A stretch of 64,000 bases of DNA, taken from assembly GCF_000243135.2 (NCBI RefSeq), contig NC_019903.1:2704001-2768000 (forward strand), read 5' to 3'. Of the stretch, positions 23,568-33,421 are shown in pieces (position 1 is the first letter of the stretch; each line of letters starts with the position of its first letter). The stretch is from Desulfitobacterium dichloroeliminans LMG P-21439 (GTDB taxonomy: Bacteria; Bacillota; Desulfitobacteriia; Desulfitobacteriales; Desulfitobacteriaceae). The translations under genes were made by a program, and so were the position numbers. The notes below the pieces were generated by a model. It was not told the DNA's origin, did not search any database, and was given only the letters and a program-made list of their open reading frames with translations.

Positions 23568-25421
23568 TCAATATCTTAATTTGTAACGAAGTAGTCTCAT
23601 GCCGTTTAAAATTACGACTAATATACTTGCTTCGTGGACCAACATACCGATTGACATGCTCATCCATTCACTGAAAACGAGACTGGCTAGTAGAATTAAT
23701 ACAACTCCCACTGCGATAAGAATATTTTGGCGCATGTTATTCGCTGTTGCTTTGGTTAAGCCTAAGGCATGGGGCAAGCGACTAAAATCCGAATTCATCA
23801 AGACCACATCTGAAGTTTCAATCGCTACATCTGTGCCGCTTCCCATAGCAATTCCAATCTGGGCCAGAGCTAGGGAAGGACTATCGTTTACTCCATCACC
23901 GACGAAGGCGACAATTCGACCTTTTGCTTGTAACTCCCCAATATATCCTGATTTATCTTCCGGCAACATGTGTCCATGTGCTTCTGTAAGCCCAAGTTCA
24001 CGTGCTACTAAATCAACTGTCCCTTGGTTATCTCCGGAAAGCACGACGAGATTTTTGACCCCTAATCTTTTCAGCTTTTGCAGATTTTCTTTTACACCGG
24101 GACGAATTTGGTCGCGAATCCCCATCAGTGCTTTTAATTCACCATCCACTGCTGTCAGTACAAGTGAGTTTCCATTCTCTTCAAATCTTGCAATATCTGC
24201 ACGAGCTTTTCCCGTTATATCCACCTTCTCTTGTTCCATGAGGGCAACATTACCGACAGCAACACGATGTCCATCAACCTGAGCGACAATCCCGCCACCT
24301 TTTACAACATCTGTTTTTTCAACTGGATATGCTTTTGTATCGCCAATATATTCTACAACTGCTTTAGCTAAGGGATGATCTGATTCATTTTCCACACTGG
24401 CAAGGTAACCTAATACTTCATCGACGTTATCTGTATAAATTTGCTGCTCAGCTACTTTTGGATTCCCTATGGTTAAGGTACCCGTTTTGTCAAAAACTAC
24501 TGTATCAACCCTACTAAAATCATTAATTACTTCACTACCTTTGAGAAGAACACCGTGCCGTGCCCCATTACCAATCCCTGCAACATTGGATACAGGCACC
24601 CCGATGACCAAGGCTCCTGGGCATCCCAGAACTAATATGGTAATGGCCAGTTCAATATTTCGAGAAATTAACCATACGATAATCGAGAGAACTAAAACGG
24701 CCGGGGTGTAGTATTTGGAGAATCGATCAATGAACCGTTCCGCTTCTGATTTTGAATCCTGTGCTTCTTCAACTAACTCAATAATCCTACCAAAAGTAGT
24801 ATCTTCACCAACACGATCAGCGACAATTTGCAGGGTTCCATTCTCCAAAATCGTTCCGGCATAGACTTGGGTATCCTTCTTTTTACTCACCGGCACAGAT
24901 TCACCGGTAATACTTGCTTCATTGATATGCCCTTCTCCCGTTAACACTGTACCGTCGACAGGAACTTTGGCACCGGTTTTAACCAGTAATATATCGCCTA
25001 CGTCAACCTCATCTACCTCTACTTCTTCGAATTCGCCATTTTCCATTTGTTTCAAAGCACTTTCCGGTGCCATTTCAGTTAATTCTTTGATAGCCGAACG
25101 CGTTTTATTCAAGGTACGCTGCTCTAGAAAAGCACCAAATAAGAATAAAAAAGTGACGATAGCAGATTCTTCAAAGTTCTGAATTAAAAATGCTCCGAGA
25201 ACGGCGATAGTTACTAACACATCGATACTGACAACCTTCACCCTTAATGCTTGATAGGCTTGGATGGCAATGGGTGCAACCCCTAAAATCGAGGCGATAG
25301 CCAAGGACCCAATGAATATCTCTATATTTTCAAAAGCAAGTTTGCTCATAAAGGCAATGACAATTAAAACTGCGCTGATCCATGTTATATGATTTTTCTT
25401 ACCTAAGATAAACTTTTGCAT
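23568..25421 (-). CDS. P1B-type heavy-metal ATPase with a CPG motif
   Basis: 617 residues, no N-terminal metal-binding domain. Visible: TGES (172-175) actuator loop, membrane metal site C267-P268-G269 (GCPGALVIG), phosphorylation site D311 (DKTGT), a hinge GDGVND near 520, and a last helix starting VHEASILVVILNG. It pumps a metal across the membrane with ATP. CPG in place of CPC/CPH/SPC, together with HEAS in the last helix, leaves the metal undecided. It sits between the Ric-like gene and the CopZ-like gene under an FNR-type box, suggesting a role in anaerobic metal or nitrosative stress. Confidence 0.9.
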   Translation of the reverse strand: MQKFILGKKNHITWISAVLIVIAFMSKLAFENIEIFIGSLAIASILGVAPIAIQAYQALRVKVVSIDVLVTIAVLGAFLIQNFEESAIVTFLFLFGAFLEQRTLNKTRSAIKELTEMAPESALKQMENGEFEEVEVDEVDVGDILLVKTGAKVPVDGTVLTGEGHINEASITGESVPVSKKKDTQVYAGTILENGTLQIVADRVGEDTTFGRIIELVEEAQDSKSEAERFIDRFSKYYTPAVLVLSIIVWLISRNIELAITILVLGCPGALVIGVPVSNVAGIGNGARHGVLLKGSEVINDFSRVDTVVFDKTGTLTIGNPKVAEQQIYTDNVDEVLGYLASVENESDHPLAKAVVEYIGDTKAYPVEKTDVVKGGGIVAQVDGHRVAVGNVALMEQEKVDITGKARADIARFEENGNSLVLTAVDGELKALMGIRDQIRPGVKENLQKLKRLGVKNLVVLSGDNQGTVDLVARELGLTEAHGHMLPEDKSGYIGELQAKGRIVAFVGDGVNDSPSLALAQIGIAMGSGTDVAIETSDVVLMNSDFSRLPHALGLTKATANNMRQNILIAVGVVLILLASLVFSEWMSMSIGMLVHEASILVVILNGMRLLRYKLRY

Positions 25422-25492
25422 CTCAATTCTCCTCCCCGCGTATTTCCAGAAAGCATCTATTAAAAATGCTTTCTGGATTATAGCCCCTTCTG

Positions 25493-25801
25493 TTAAGCCT
25501 GATAGGCTTTATCTACTTCGGCTAACATGTTATACACAGCTTCATAGCTTTCGCAAACATCACCTGGCACGGTGAAGTTATTGGTAACTTCACGTAATTT
25601 GACTAATTCCTCATCCAAATTAGGTTTTTCTGTTCCCGCTGCCTTACTTTTTTTAATGAGTGCTTCAAAAAGTTCACGAACTTCATGAAACTCTGGGTGA
25701 CTACCGCCATGAACTCTGTCCACGATGGGTACATATTGTTCTAAGGTTTTAAAATGTTTTTCCTTTGCTTGATTAAAAGTTAATTGCTTTGACATATCCA
25801 T
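25493..25801 (-). CDS. Ric/ScdA-like small HHE protein
   Basis: 102 residues, alpha-helical. VDRVHGGSHPEFHEVRELF (residues 27-45) resembles the first helix of the ScdA/YtfE (Ric) di-iron domain that repairs Fe-S clusters after NO or oxidative damage; H16, H31, H35 and H39 are candidate ligands. It is half the length of the usual domain and lacks the second HxxxE, so it is a shortened relative. First gene of the operon with the P1B ATPase; a perfect FNR-type box sits at -41.5 of its likely promoter. Function is inferred. Confidence 0.55.
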   Translation of the reverse strand: MDMSKQLTFNQAKEKHFKTLEQYVPIVDRVHGGSHPEFHEVRELFEALIKKSKAAGTEKPNLDEELVKLREVTNNFTVPGDVCESYEAVYNMLAEVDKAYQA

Positions 25802-25856
25802 TCCTTCTTTCTTGTTGGTTATTATCTTTAAAATATTTTCCTTGAATTCTGATTTA

Positions 25857-25898
25857 ATTGTATCAACGATATAAGAAATAAAAATTGATTTTAATCAA
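25857..25898 (-). promoter_or_regulatory. FNR-type class II promoter of the Ric-ATPase-CopZ operon
   Basis: TTGATTTTAATCAA (25885-25898) is a perfect TTGAT-N4-ATCAA palindrome. On the minus strand a -10 TACAAT lies at 25857-25862; a start at about 25850 puts the box centre 41.5 bp upstream, the canonical activating position. There is no good -35, as expected for an activated promoter. Confidence 0.75.
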
Positions 25899-25921
25899 TT
25901 AAATTAATTTTCTCCAAAAAA

Positions 25922-25959
25922 TACCCTCGATATGTTCCCATGAACTAATATCGAGGGTA
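25922..25959 (-). terminator. Terminator of hydrolase 1
   Basis: 12-bp perfect stem (TACCCTCGATAT/ATATCGAGGGTA), 14-nt loop, T-run on the minus strand side. Lies 53 bp after the hydrolase 1 stop. Confidence 0.75.
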
Positions 25960-26011
25960 AATATGTTTTCCATCTTAAATTAAGAAGCCAAGAAACCTCT
26001 TTGAGCGTCCT

Positions 26012-28057
26012 TTATATCTCTTCTGTAAGAATTTGATGTACAGGAGATCCCTCAGACTGAGCCGGTAAGCGAACGCCGCTCAGAAAGGCCATTGTCGGCG
26101 CAATATCCACCTGACGAATAACCCGTTCAGTTTGATAACCCTTTTTAATCCCCGGTCCGGCCGCAACAAAAATTGGTGAAAGAGAGGAATCCGCATATCC
26201 ATTTTGGGTTGATAAAGAGTCCGCGTGAATAACATTGAAAGACTCTTCTTTAAAATAGATAATATCGCCACACTCAGGTCCACTAAGACCAATAATTACA
26301 GCATCCTTATTACGCATGGCCAGTGCCACAACTCGTTTGCCGGTTTTGTGATCACGGTATTGATATAAATCAGAGATAATCTGGGTTTCCAAATCGTATT
26401 GGTCTTTAGGGTCAACGATTCCGTGCTCATCCCGACCGATCAAATTGAGATAAATATGATTGCCACGACTGGCCACGGCTTTTGTATTCGCCCAATCAAA
26501 TTCGTGATTGCCGTTCTCATCCGTAATGATTTTGCTATAACCAAGTTCCTCCATTACCTGTGTAGTGATTCCACCTGCCTCACCCAATTCCACACCATGG
26601 TTTTCCTGACAACTCAAGCCATGATCCGAAGTGACAATAATGGTCCAACCTTCATCTAGATAGGGCAGGAATCTTCCGAGATAGTTATCCGTTTGAATAT
26701 ACATTCTCTCAATAAATGCCTTATAAGCTTCTTCATTATTTTGCCACGTCTCCTGGTGCTTAGCAAAATGCCAGAACAAATGGCCGCCATTATCAACATT
26801 ATGCAAATGAGAATAAATGACGTCGTACGTATTCTTCTTCATAAAATAGGTCAAACAATCGGCCTGCCACTGACTATAGTGGTCCCAAGTTGGAATAAAT
26901 ACTTTGTCTACAAGGATTTCGTTAGCGCCATTGACGACCGGCCTGTTGGGAACAAACCCGATATTATCGATAACTTCCTTATACAGACTCTTCGGGTGGA
27001 ATAAATCATCCCGGCTTATATCTAATGCCATGCCAATCAGCATCGTGACTTCTGAACCGTCAGGCTTAATCGTTAAAAGATGGTAGTTTCTGTTACAATG
27101 GATATTTTCCCCTTCATCATTCTTGATGGTATCCACTACGTCATAAACCGATTTTCCTACTTCAATGGTCGCAATAGGTTTTGAGTCTTTCTTTGATTTA
27201 TAAACTTCAACCGTATCATAAATACCTTGTTCGTTTTTCAAAAGCAACACTGGGCGGCGATCCAAGCCTTTTCCCAAGGTAATCGTAAATTCCTTAGCAC
27301 CCTCAGGTGCGTTTGCCCAACCTGTGGCTTCTTTGATTGGAGACTTTACTGTATCCGCAATCATTTTGGCCAAAACATTGATTTCATTTTCTCCTTCACA
27401 AGTAACAATATTTTTGATCACTTTTGCACCGCTTGATATGGCTGCTCTTAGATAGCTAACTTCCCCGTCATCTTCAAGTAATTCTTCCACATTCTCAATA
27501 ATACAACCGGCGCCAGGCGTAATCGTAGAAGTATTGGGCAAGAATTGTGCCTCAGCAAATTTATCTGAAGCAATTACTATTTTGGAAATATCTACCCCGG
27601 CAATTCCAGTATTAATGGTCTGGGGCTGAGTACCATCAACCACATGAAGATTGGGGCTATCTGAAGTGGCTGGCCATGAGCTCCCCGGCCAATGCCATAC
27701 TAATGTCTTTTTGTTCGCCTCTTCAGCGTAAATATTCCACAGGGGTTCGGCTTTGGATCGTCTAGAGTCCAAGTTATAGACCAAACTATCTAAATGGCCA
27801 TGATTGTGTCCAAAGAAGCAGGTAATACCATGAGTTCCTGGGTAGGCACCGGTAGCTAAGGTCGTCCATAGGGTTGGAGTCACAGTTGGCATTGCCCCCA
27901 ATAAAACCATATCTTCGCGGCTAGAACCCCTTTCTATGAACTTTTGCAGATTGGGCATTTTGCCTTGGTCCAAATATTTCTTCGCCAGCCTTGGCTCAAA
28001 ACCATCTACTCCAATAACTGCGATCTTTTCTGTTAAAGCTTTCCTCTTCATTTTCAT
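26012..28057 (-). CDS. Alkaline phosphatase-superfamily phosphodiesterase/hydrolase, paralogue 1
   Basis: 681 residues, no signal peptide or membrane helix, so cytoplasmic. Type I phosphodiesterase/nucleotide pyrophosphatase fold: VIGVDGF (first metal Asp), TVTPTLWTTLATG (nucleophile Thr region, near 60), later HLHNVDNGGHLFWHF and SDHGLSCQENHG (metal ligands). Substrate unknown: a phosphate/phosphonate mono- or diester or a sulfate ester is possible. Closely similar throughout to the 38075 protein. Its promoter has the same LysR-type site as the tct operon 5 kb away, linking it to that transporter. Start ATG has AAAGGATGAT upstream. Confidence 0.85.
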   Translation of the reverse strand: MKMKRKALTEKIAVIGVDGFEPRLAKKYLDQGKMPNLQKFIERGSSREDMVLLGAMPTVTPTLWTTLATGAYPGTHGITCFFGHNHGHLDSLVYNLDSRRSKAEPLWNIYAEEANKKTLVWHWPGSSWPATSDSPNLHVVDGTQPQTINTGIAGVDISKIVIASDKFAEAQFLPNTSTITPGAGCIIENVEELLEDDGEVSYLRAAISSGAKVIKNIVTCEGENEINVLAKMIADTVKSPIKEATGWANAPEGAKEFTITLGKGLDRRPVLLLKNEQGIYDTVEVYKSKKDSKPIATIEVGKSVYDVVDTIKNDEGENIHCNRNYHLLTIKPDGSEVTMLIGMALDISRDDLFHPKSLYKEVIDNIGFVPNRPVVNGANEILVDKVFIPTWDHYSQWQADCLTYFMKKNTYDVIYSHLHNVDNGGHLFWHFAKHQETWQNNEEAYKAFIERMYIQTDNYLGRFLPYLDEGWTIIVTSDHGLSCQENHGVELGEAGGITTQVMEELGYSKIITDENGNHEFDWANTKAVASRGNHIYLNLIGRDEHGIVDPKDQYDLETQIISDLYQYRDHKTGKRVVALAMRNKDAVIIGLSGPECGDIIYFKEESFNVIHADSLSTQNGYADSSLSPIFVAAGPGIKKGYQTERVIRQVDIAPTMAFLSGVRLPAQSEGSPVHQILTEEI

Positions 28058-28141
28058 ATCATCCTTTCGTCACATATACAATGCGAATTTCAACCTATCC
28101 AGAGTTCATAGCCCATGTCCTCGGAAGTTATCTCTAAAAAA

Positions 28142-28208
28142 ATTATACTATAGTTAATCTGGGGTGATAATTAACGATTAAGAACAACTGATAGGCTAAG
28201 GTTATCAA
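28142..28208 (-). promoter_or_regulatory. LysR-type promoter of hydrolase 1
   Basis: Minus strand: -10 TATAAT (28142-28147), 17 bp, -35 TTATCA (28165-28170), and a box CTGATAG-N7-TTATCAA (28188-28208, plus-strand reading) centred 63 bp before the predicted start. The bases and distances match the tctB promoter at 33338-33406, so LysR at 33422 probably controls both. Confidence 0.7.
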
Positions 28209-28248
28209 TTGAAAGCAAGCTGATAGAAATAATTTATGAACTAAACGA

Positions 28249-29982
28249 TTAAATCTTAAACTTCTCTACCAGGGTATTCAACCTCATAGCGTGTTCGGCC
28301 TGAATCTGGGCAACCTTGTCCACATGCTCCATGACCTTGGCCATCCGGTCCATATTTTCGGCGATTTCCTGGGAACTGCCGGTGGTTTCCTCAACTGAAG
28401 CCGAAACAGTTTGGATGGCGTTATTTACTTGTTCAATGGTAGTAAGCATCTGACCTGAAGTCACAGCAAAGTCATTCACCAGCGTTCCTACCCTATGGGC
28501 ACCCTCAGCATATTCTTCTTCCGCCTCCACAAGCATCTCATAATCAGGAATAACCTTATTTTCGATGAACTGTAAGACTTCGGAGGAGTTTTGCGAAAGA
28601 TCGCCAAATGCTTCCGTTACTTTCTTGATTACTTCATGAATACCAGCCACAGTCTCTGCTGATTGTTCAGCCAGCTTGCGTACCTCCTCAGCGACCACTG
28701 CAAAGCCTCTCCCCTGCTCTCCTGCCCGAGCTGCTTCAATAGCGGCGTTCAACGCCAATAAATTTGTTTGTTCAGCTATACCGTCGATGGTTTGAGCCAT
28801 GATCCCGATTTCCTGAACCACTTCACCGTTTTTAATCGCTGCGATAATTTTTTCTTGTTTTTGCAGATAGATAGTTTGGGTCTCTCCCCTTGAGGCCTCA
28901 GCTTTTACACGCATCATCTGAGCCTTCTCCTCGATTTCCTTGACAATCTTGCTGCCCACAGAAGCCTTTTTGGCCAGTTGCGCGGCACCATTGCTGATCT
29001 CCTCCCCCGAGGCCAGCATTTCTTCCGTGGAAGCCGCTGTCTCCTCCATTCCTGCTGCAATCTGTTCTGTTCCGGCATTAATGTTTTGACCCTGCTCGTT
29101 CAGTTCCTCAGCTGAAACAGATAGCTCTGCCCCCACTGTCTTCAGCGCTTCGGCAGCCGCTATAACATTTTCCAGAAGGCGGCTCATGTTGCTGTCTATT
29201 TCATCATAGGCTCGGGCTAATTGGCCGATTTCGTCCTTCCTCTTGATAGAACCTTTTTGCTGATCCGTAGAGAAATCACCCTGGGCGAATAGCTTGGCTT
29301 GCTCCACAGCAGCTAAAATCGGACGACTGATAATCCTGCCGATAAGCAAGCTCAGTAACAGGGCCAAGGCAAACCCACAAGCCGTCAGAATCATGATAAT
29401 CATTCTGGCCTTGGTAAATTCCTCTTCCGAAGCGAGCTGAAGCTCTTCGTTGTATGCTAAGGCACAACTAACCATGCTTTCGATTATTCCTTCTACTTTA
29501 GCCTGCTGCAAAGCGGCTTGCTGACTAAAGTCACCGGCTAAGTCATAGCTTTTCAATTCAACTGCTGTAATAGCCTTTTCTCTCAAGTCGCTGTAAACAG
29601 CCACCTCGCTTTTAAATTCTGCTAACAGCTCTTTTTCTTCTTCGGCCAAGTTGAGCATTTGATACTGCTGGATTAACAGGTCGTAATCCTCGATCGACTG
29701 GGCAATAACCCTCCGGGAATCGCCAATCAGGGTAGGATCTTCAGAAACCTGGCTCTTCCAGACTACGCCGACCATCTCAGCAGCTCCTTTTCCGAAACTC
29801 TTAGTCAAGTCTTCCAAAATGAGAATTGGCTGGATGCCATCTTGGTTAATCTTTTTGATGTTAGCATTGACCCGGCCCAGGTTAAGCAACCCGGTTATAC
29901 CAACCAGCAGGATTAATAAGGCCATTATTAAAAAACCTAGAAAGAGTTTTCTACTGGTTTTTAAATTAATAAACCATCCCAT
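28249..29982 (-). CDS. Methyl-accepting chemotaxis protein
   Basis: 577 residues. One membrane helix near the start ([21 protein letters not shown]), a four-helix-bundle sensor (about 35-185), a second membrane helix, HAMP (about 205-260) and the signalling coiled coil with the hairpin-tip [20 protein letters not shown]. It steers flagella through CheA/CheW. It is the last gene behind tctBAC, separated by a hairpin, so it may sense the substrate taken up by this transporter. ATG at 29982 is chosen over an upstream frame because of GGGAGGG upstream. Confidence 0.9.
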   Translation of the reverse strand: MGWFINLKTSRKLFLGFLIMALLILLVGITGLLNLGRVNANIKKINQDGIQPILILEDLTKSFGKGAAEMVGVVWKSQVSEDPTLIGDSRRVIAQSIEDYDLLIQQYQMLNLAEEEKELLAEFKSEVAVYSDLREKAITAVELKSYDLAGDFSQQAALQQAKVEGIIESMVSCALAYNEELQLASEEEFTKARMIIMILTACGFALALLLSLLIGRIISRPILAAVEQAKLFAQGDFSTDQQKGSIKRKDEIGQLARAYDEIDSNMSRLLENVIAAAEALKTVGAELSVSAEELNEQGQNINAGTEQIAAGMEETAASTEEMLASGEEISNGAAQLAKKASVGSKIVKEIEEKAQMMRVKAEASRGETQTIYLQKQEKIIAAIKNGEVVQEIGIMAQTIDGIAEQTNLLALNAAIEAARAGEQGRGFAVVAEEVRKLAEQSAETVAGIHEVIKKVTEAFGDLSQNSSEVLQFIENKVIPDYEMLVEAEEEYAEGAHRVGTLVNDFAVTSGQMLTTIEQVNNAIQTVSASVEETTGSSQEIAENMDRMAKVMEHVDKVAQIQAEHAMRLNTLVEKFKI

Positions 29983-30034
29983 TTCTACTGATCCCTCCCT
30001 TTCTTTTTGAAATAGAGTATGGATATTAAAAGAA

Positions 30035-30066
30035 TGAGAATGGATTTTGCACAAAACCCATTCTCA
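30035..30066 (-). terminator. Intercistronic hairpin between tctC and the chemoreceptor gene
   Basis: 15-bp stem with one mismatch (TGAGAATGG-TTTTG with CAAAA-CCATTCTCA), then ATTCTTTTAAT on the minus strand. Probably a partial terminator or stabilising hairpin that sets the chemoreceptor level below the transporter. Confidence 0.55.
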
Positions 30067-30100
30067 CTGACAATTATGTCGTTGTAGGATCTACTAAGGA

Positions 30101-31114
30101 TTACTGGCGAACGCCGATTGAATCAAACAACTCAGTATAGTGTCCAACCTGTTCTTGAATTGTATTATTATAATCTGCTGTATTCATGTAGCTGATATTG
30201 GCATGAAGCTCTTTCATTTTGTCCATAAATTCTTGATCCTTTACCATTTCAGCCATGGCCTCATCCCATTTTTTTACAATATACTCTGGGGTACCTTTGG
30301 GTGCACTTATACCACCATACCAAGTAACGTCAATATCTATGCCCAGTTCTTGACAAGTAGGTACATCTGGAAATAATGGGCTTCTCTCTTTGGCGGCGAC
30401 AGCCAGAACTTTCAATTTACCGCCTGCAGCAAGAGGATAGGTTTCCTGTACGGATTGATCACCTAAAATGGCATGACCGCCAGCGATCATGGTAATTCCT
30501 TCACTCCCACTCTTAACCAGAACGGGTTGAGTTTTTGTGTAATCCACACCGATGGCTTTACACAATTCAGCTGCAGTTAGTGCATTCATACTTGTGGCAC
30601 TTAAAGAAGTATGGGTCAATTTATCTGGATTTTGCTTAATCCATTCGACGAGTTCATTCATATCCTTAAATTGAGAATCGGCTGCAACAGAAAAACACAT
30701 GGGGTTTTCCACAAATTTCGAGATAAAAACTCTATCCTCAAGCTTGATTGGTGGGTTTTTCATTCCGGCATTCATCAATACGGAAGCGGCAATATTATCC
30801 GCCACTACGGTATATCCGTCCGGTTTACCCTGCATTAAACCATATTGCAATCCAGTTACGTTACCAGCACCGGGTTTGTTAACGACTAGAATAGGCTGAC
30901 TCCACTTTTTGCTTAAGTAATCGGCTGCAGCACGAGCTGTCAGATCTGTGAGGCCCCCAGGACCGGCCGGAACCACCATCTCAATTTGCCGTGTCGGATA
31001 AGTCGCATCCTCCTGTTTAGCTTGTGATGGCCCCTGGGCAGATTGTGACGAGCACCCGGCAAGGATAGCTGTCAAAAGAACGATGCCAATGATCCAAACC
31101 ATTTTCTTTTTCAT
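30101..31114 (-). CDS. tctC: TctC-type solute-binding lipoprotein (TTT family)
   Basis: 337 residues. Lipoprotein signal MKKKMVWIIGIVLLTAILAG-C (lipobox LAGC, Cys near 21), then the Bug/TctC fold starting YPTRQIEMVVPAGPGGLTD, which binds carboxylates. Delivers substrate to TctAB. The ATG at 31114 has GGGGGA upstream. 24 bp after tctA. The specific carboxylate cannot be read. Confidence 0.92.
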   Translation of the reverse strand: MKKKMVWIIGIVLLTAILAGCSSQSAQGPSQAKQEDATYPTRQIEMVVPAGPGGLTDLTARAAADYLSKKWSQPILVVNKPGAGNVTGLQYGLMQGKPDGYTVVADNIAASVLMNAGMKNPPIKLEDRVFISKFVENPMCFSVAADSQFKDMNELVEWIKQNPDKLTHTSLSATSMNALTAAELCKAIGVDYTKTQPVLVKSGSEGITMIAGGHAILGDQSVQETYPLAAGGKLKVLAVAAKERSPLFPDVPTCQELGIDIDVTWYGGISAPKGTPEYIVKKWDEAMAEMVKDQEFMDKMKELHANISYMNTADYNNTIQEQVGHYTELFDSIGVRQ

Positions 31115-31138
31115 TGATAAATCCCCCATTACTATTTT

Positions 31139-32647
31139 TTAATTTACTTCAAAACCAGAGTTATCAATTCTGCTTTGAGTCCGCCGCCTGAGCTTAATGG
31201 AGACAAGCAAAAAGATACCGGTTGCAACAAGGAGCGTCAAGGAGATTGGGCGCTGAAAGAAGATGAAGGGGTTTTCAAACGCCATCCCGAAGGACTGTAA
31301 AAGGGACGTTTCCAACATAGGGCCAAGGATGAAACAGATGATGAACGGGATCACGGGCCAACCGAATTTGTTCATAAAATATCCCAAAACCCCAAAGATA
31401 AGAGCAACCAAAACATCGAACATATCGTTACGGACTGTATACGCTCCTACGATGGATATCAGTAAAATAATCGGAGCCAAGATACCATAGGGTATTTGGG
31501 TTAACTTTGCCCAAAGTCCAACCAGAGGGAGATTGAGAATCAGACACATCACATTCCCGATAAACATGCTGGCGATAACTGCCCAGACAAAATCACCATT
31601 CTGCTCGAACAGCAAAGGTCCGGGTGTAAGGCCGTAAATCATCAGTCCACCTAGAAGAACAGCTAGCGGTGGGGAAGCTGGAATACCGAGAGCAAACAAG
31701 GGAATAAAACCGGCTGAGCTTGTGGCATTATTGGCAGCCTCAGGGGCAGCTACACCCTCAATTGCCCCCTTGCCAAACCGTTCCGGTGTTTTCGAACACT
31801 TTTTTTCTAGATCATAAGCAAGAAAAGTGGTTACTGCCGGGGAGCACCCAGGTAATAATCCCATAAAGAACCCTAGTGCACCTCCGCGGAAGATCGCTTT
31901 GAAACTTTGCCGTAAATCTTTAAGCCCTGGGAAAACCGAACCGATATTACCCATCGAGATAGCGATTTTCTTCTCCTCGATCCCGTTTAATACTTCACTG
32001 ATAGCAAACAAGCCGATAACGACACTGATCACATCCAGGCCACCCCATAAGGGTGTATAGCCAAAGGTTAAGCGCGGCATATTTGTCATCGTTCCTAGGC
32101 CGATTAATGACAGTAGGTATCCGAAAAACCCCATAGCCAAAGCTTTGCTTATGGATGCTCCACCTAAACTTACGACGATGGTCAGTGCTAACAGCATTAG
32201 GGCAAAATACTCCGGAGGACCGAATTTAAGTGCTTGCTCGGCAAAAAGGGGAGCAAAAAAAGTCAAGGCTATGATCCCCATAATCCCGGCAATAAACGAG
32301 CCAATCGCAGCAATTCCCAGCGCCGGTCCCCCCCGTCCCTGCTGAGCCATGGGGTAACCATCGAGACAGGTAGGCACTGAAGCAACTTCTCCGGGGATGT
32401 TTAACAAGATCGCCGTCGAGGAGCCACCATACATCGCTCCATAGTAGATTCCTGCCAACATAATAATAGCCTGTGTCGGTGGTAAAATAGCAGTAAGAGG
32501 CAACAAAATGGCAATTGCCGAGGTTGGTCCTAAACCGGGCAAAACGCCGACCATCGTACCGACCAAAGCACCGAGGGCAGCCATTAGTATATTGGTGGGT
32601 TCCAGTGCTAATGCAAATCCGGAGAACAACATTTGTAATGCTTCCAT
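31139..32647 (-). CDS. tctA: TctA-type large permease (TTT family)
   Basis: 502 residues, about 11-12 hydrophobic segments. Family signature GALVGTMVGVLPGLGPTSAI near residue 25 and the second GLLPGCSPAVTTFLAY near 265, two inverted repeats that form the substrate path. Cotransports carboxylates with ions. 15 bp after tctB. Confidence 0.95.
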   Translation of the reverse strand: MEALQMLFSGFALALEPTNILMAALGALVGTMVGVLPGLGPTSAIAILLPLTAILPPTQAIIMLAGIYYGAMYGGSSTAILLNIPGEVASVPTCLDGYPMAQQGRGGPALGIAAIGSFIAGIMGIIALTFFAPLFAEQALKFGPPEYFALMLLALTIVVSLGGASISKALAMGFFGYLLSLIGLGTMTNMPRLTFGYTPLWGGLDVISVVIGLFAISEVLNGIEEKKIAISMGNIGSVFPGLKDLRQSFKAIFRGGALGFFMGLLPGCSPAVTTFLAYDLEKKCSKTPERFGKGAIEGVAAPEAANNATSSAGFIPLFALGIPASPPLAVLLGGLMIYGLTPGPLLFEQNGDFVWAVIASMFIGNVMCLILNLPLVGLWAKLTQIPYGILAPIILLISIVGAYTVRNDMFDVLVALIFGVLGYFMNKFGWPVIPFIICFILGPMLETSLLQSFGMAFENPFIFFQRPISLTLLVATGIFLLVSIKLRRRTQSRIDNSGFEVN

Positions 32648-32662
32648 TCTAATTTACCCCCG

Positions 32663-33127
32663 TTATAAAATTGTGAAGAGTGGCTGTGGAAATGGGGTCT
32701 TTAGCCACATTACAAATATTCCGTAAAAGACAATAATAAGTATGGCTGCAAACACTGTACATCGCAGCCACCCATAATCACCGATGGCTCGGAATAAACC
32801 CATCGCAATAATAAAGGTACTGACTGGGTAGCCTATGACATGCAATAACCCCCAATAAGCAAAAACTAAACCCATAACGAACAGCATCTTTTTACGCAAC
32901 GGACCGGTAGGGAACTCCGCCTGTTTGTCTTCTTTTGGCTTGAGCACAAAGATAAACAGTCCCCCGAGAATTATAAGTGCCACCCCTAAAAAACCAATAA
33001 ATGATTCGTCGCCGACTAGGGATCTTCCAATATGCATAGGATACAAACGTATCGCCTCAGAAATAGCCAACCCGCCAATAACAAGGAAGAACACACCGGC
33101 TATCCGATCCGCCTGCAAAGTCTTCAC
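32663..33127 (-). CDS. tctB: TctB-type small permease (TTT family)
   Basis: 154 residues, four hydrophobic segments (about 9-25, 38-60, 80-105, 115-145); little sequence conservation is normal in this subunit. The start is GTG at 33127 with GGAGGTG 7 nt upstream. First gene of tctB-tctA-tctC-chemoreceptor, divergent from lysR. Confidence 0.85.
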   Translation of the reverse strand: MKTLQADRIAGVFFLVIGGLAISEAIRLYPMHIGRSLVGDESFIGFLGVALIILGGLFIFVLKPKEDKQAEFPTGPLRKKMLFVMGLVFAYWGLLHVIGYPVSTFIIAMGLFRAIGDYGWLRCTVFAAILIIVFYGIFVMWLKTPFPQPLFTIL

Positions 33128-33337
33128 AGCTTCACACCTCCTCTGCGAGGTGTTGAGAAAATCTGTGCTACAGCTATATTACGAGTTTTTGAGTTCATAA
33201 ACTACCTCCTCAACATTTAGTAATTGCTCTGATCATTGGCTCAATACCAGCAGTCATATCACCTTCCCATGGTTTACTAAGCCTCATTAATCCAAAGGAT
33301 TACATTCACAAACATCTTTTCTGTTATCTTCATCTGA

Positions 33338-33406
33338 ATTATACTATAATTACCCTGTGGTGATAATTAACTAATATGAATGATTGATAGGTTATTTCTA
33401 TCAATC
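33338..33406 (-). promoter_or_regulatory. tctB promoter with LysR-type box
   Basis: Minus strand: -10 TATAAT (33338-33343), 17 bp, -35 TTATCA (33361-33366). Upstream, a perfect inverted repeat GATTGATAG-N7-CTATCAATC (33382-33406) is centred 63 bp before the predicted start, the classic LysR recognition position, and lies just before the lysR ribosome binding site, which fits autoregulation. Confidence 0.8.
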
Positions 33407-33421
33407 AAGCGAGGTGATTTG

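Noticed and set aside
25893-25912. Dehalobox-like TTAAT/ATTAA pair near the FNR box
   Set aside because: Spacing is wrong (2 bp); the overlapping TTGAT-N4-ATCAA is perfect and correctly placed.
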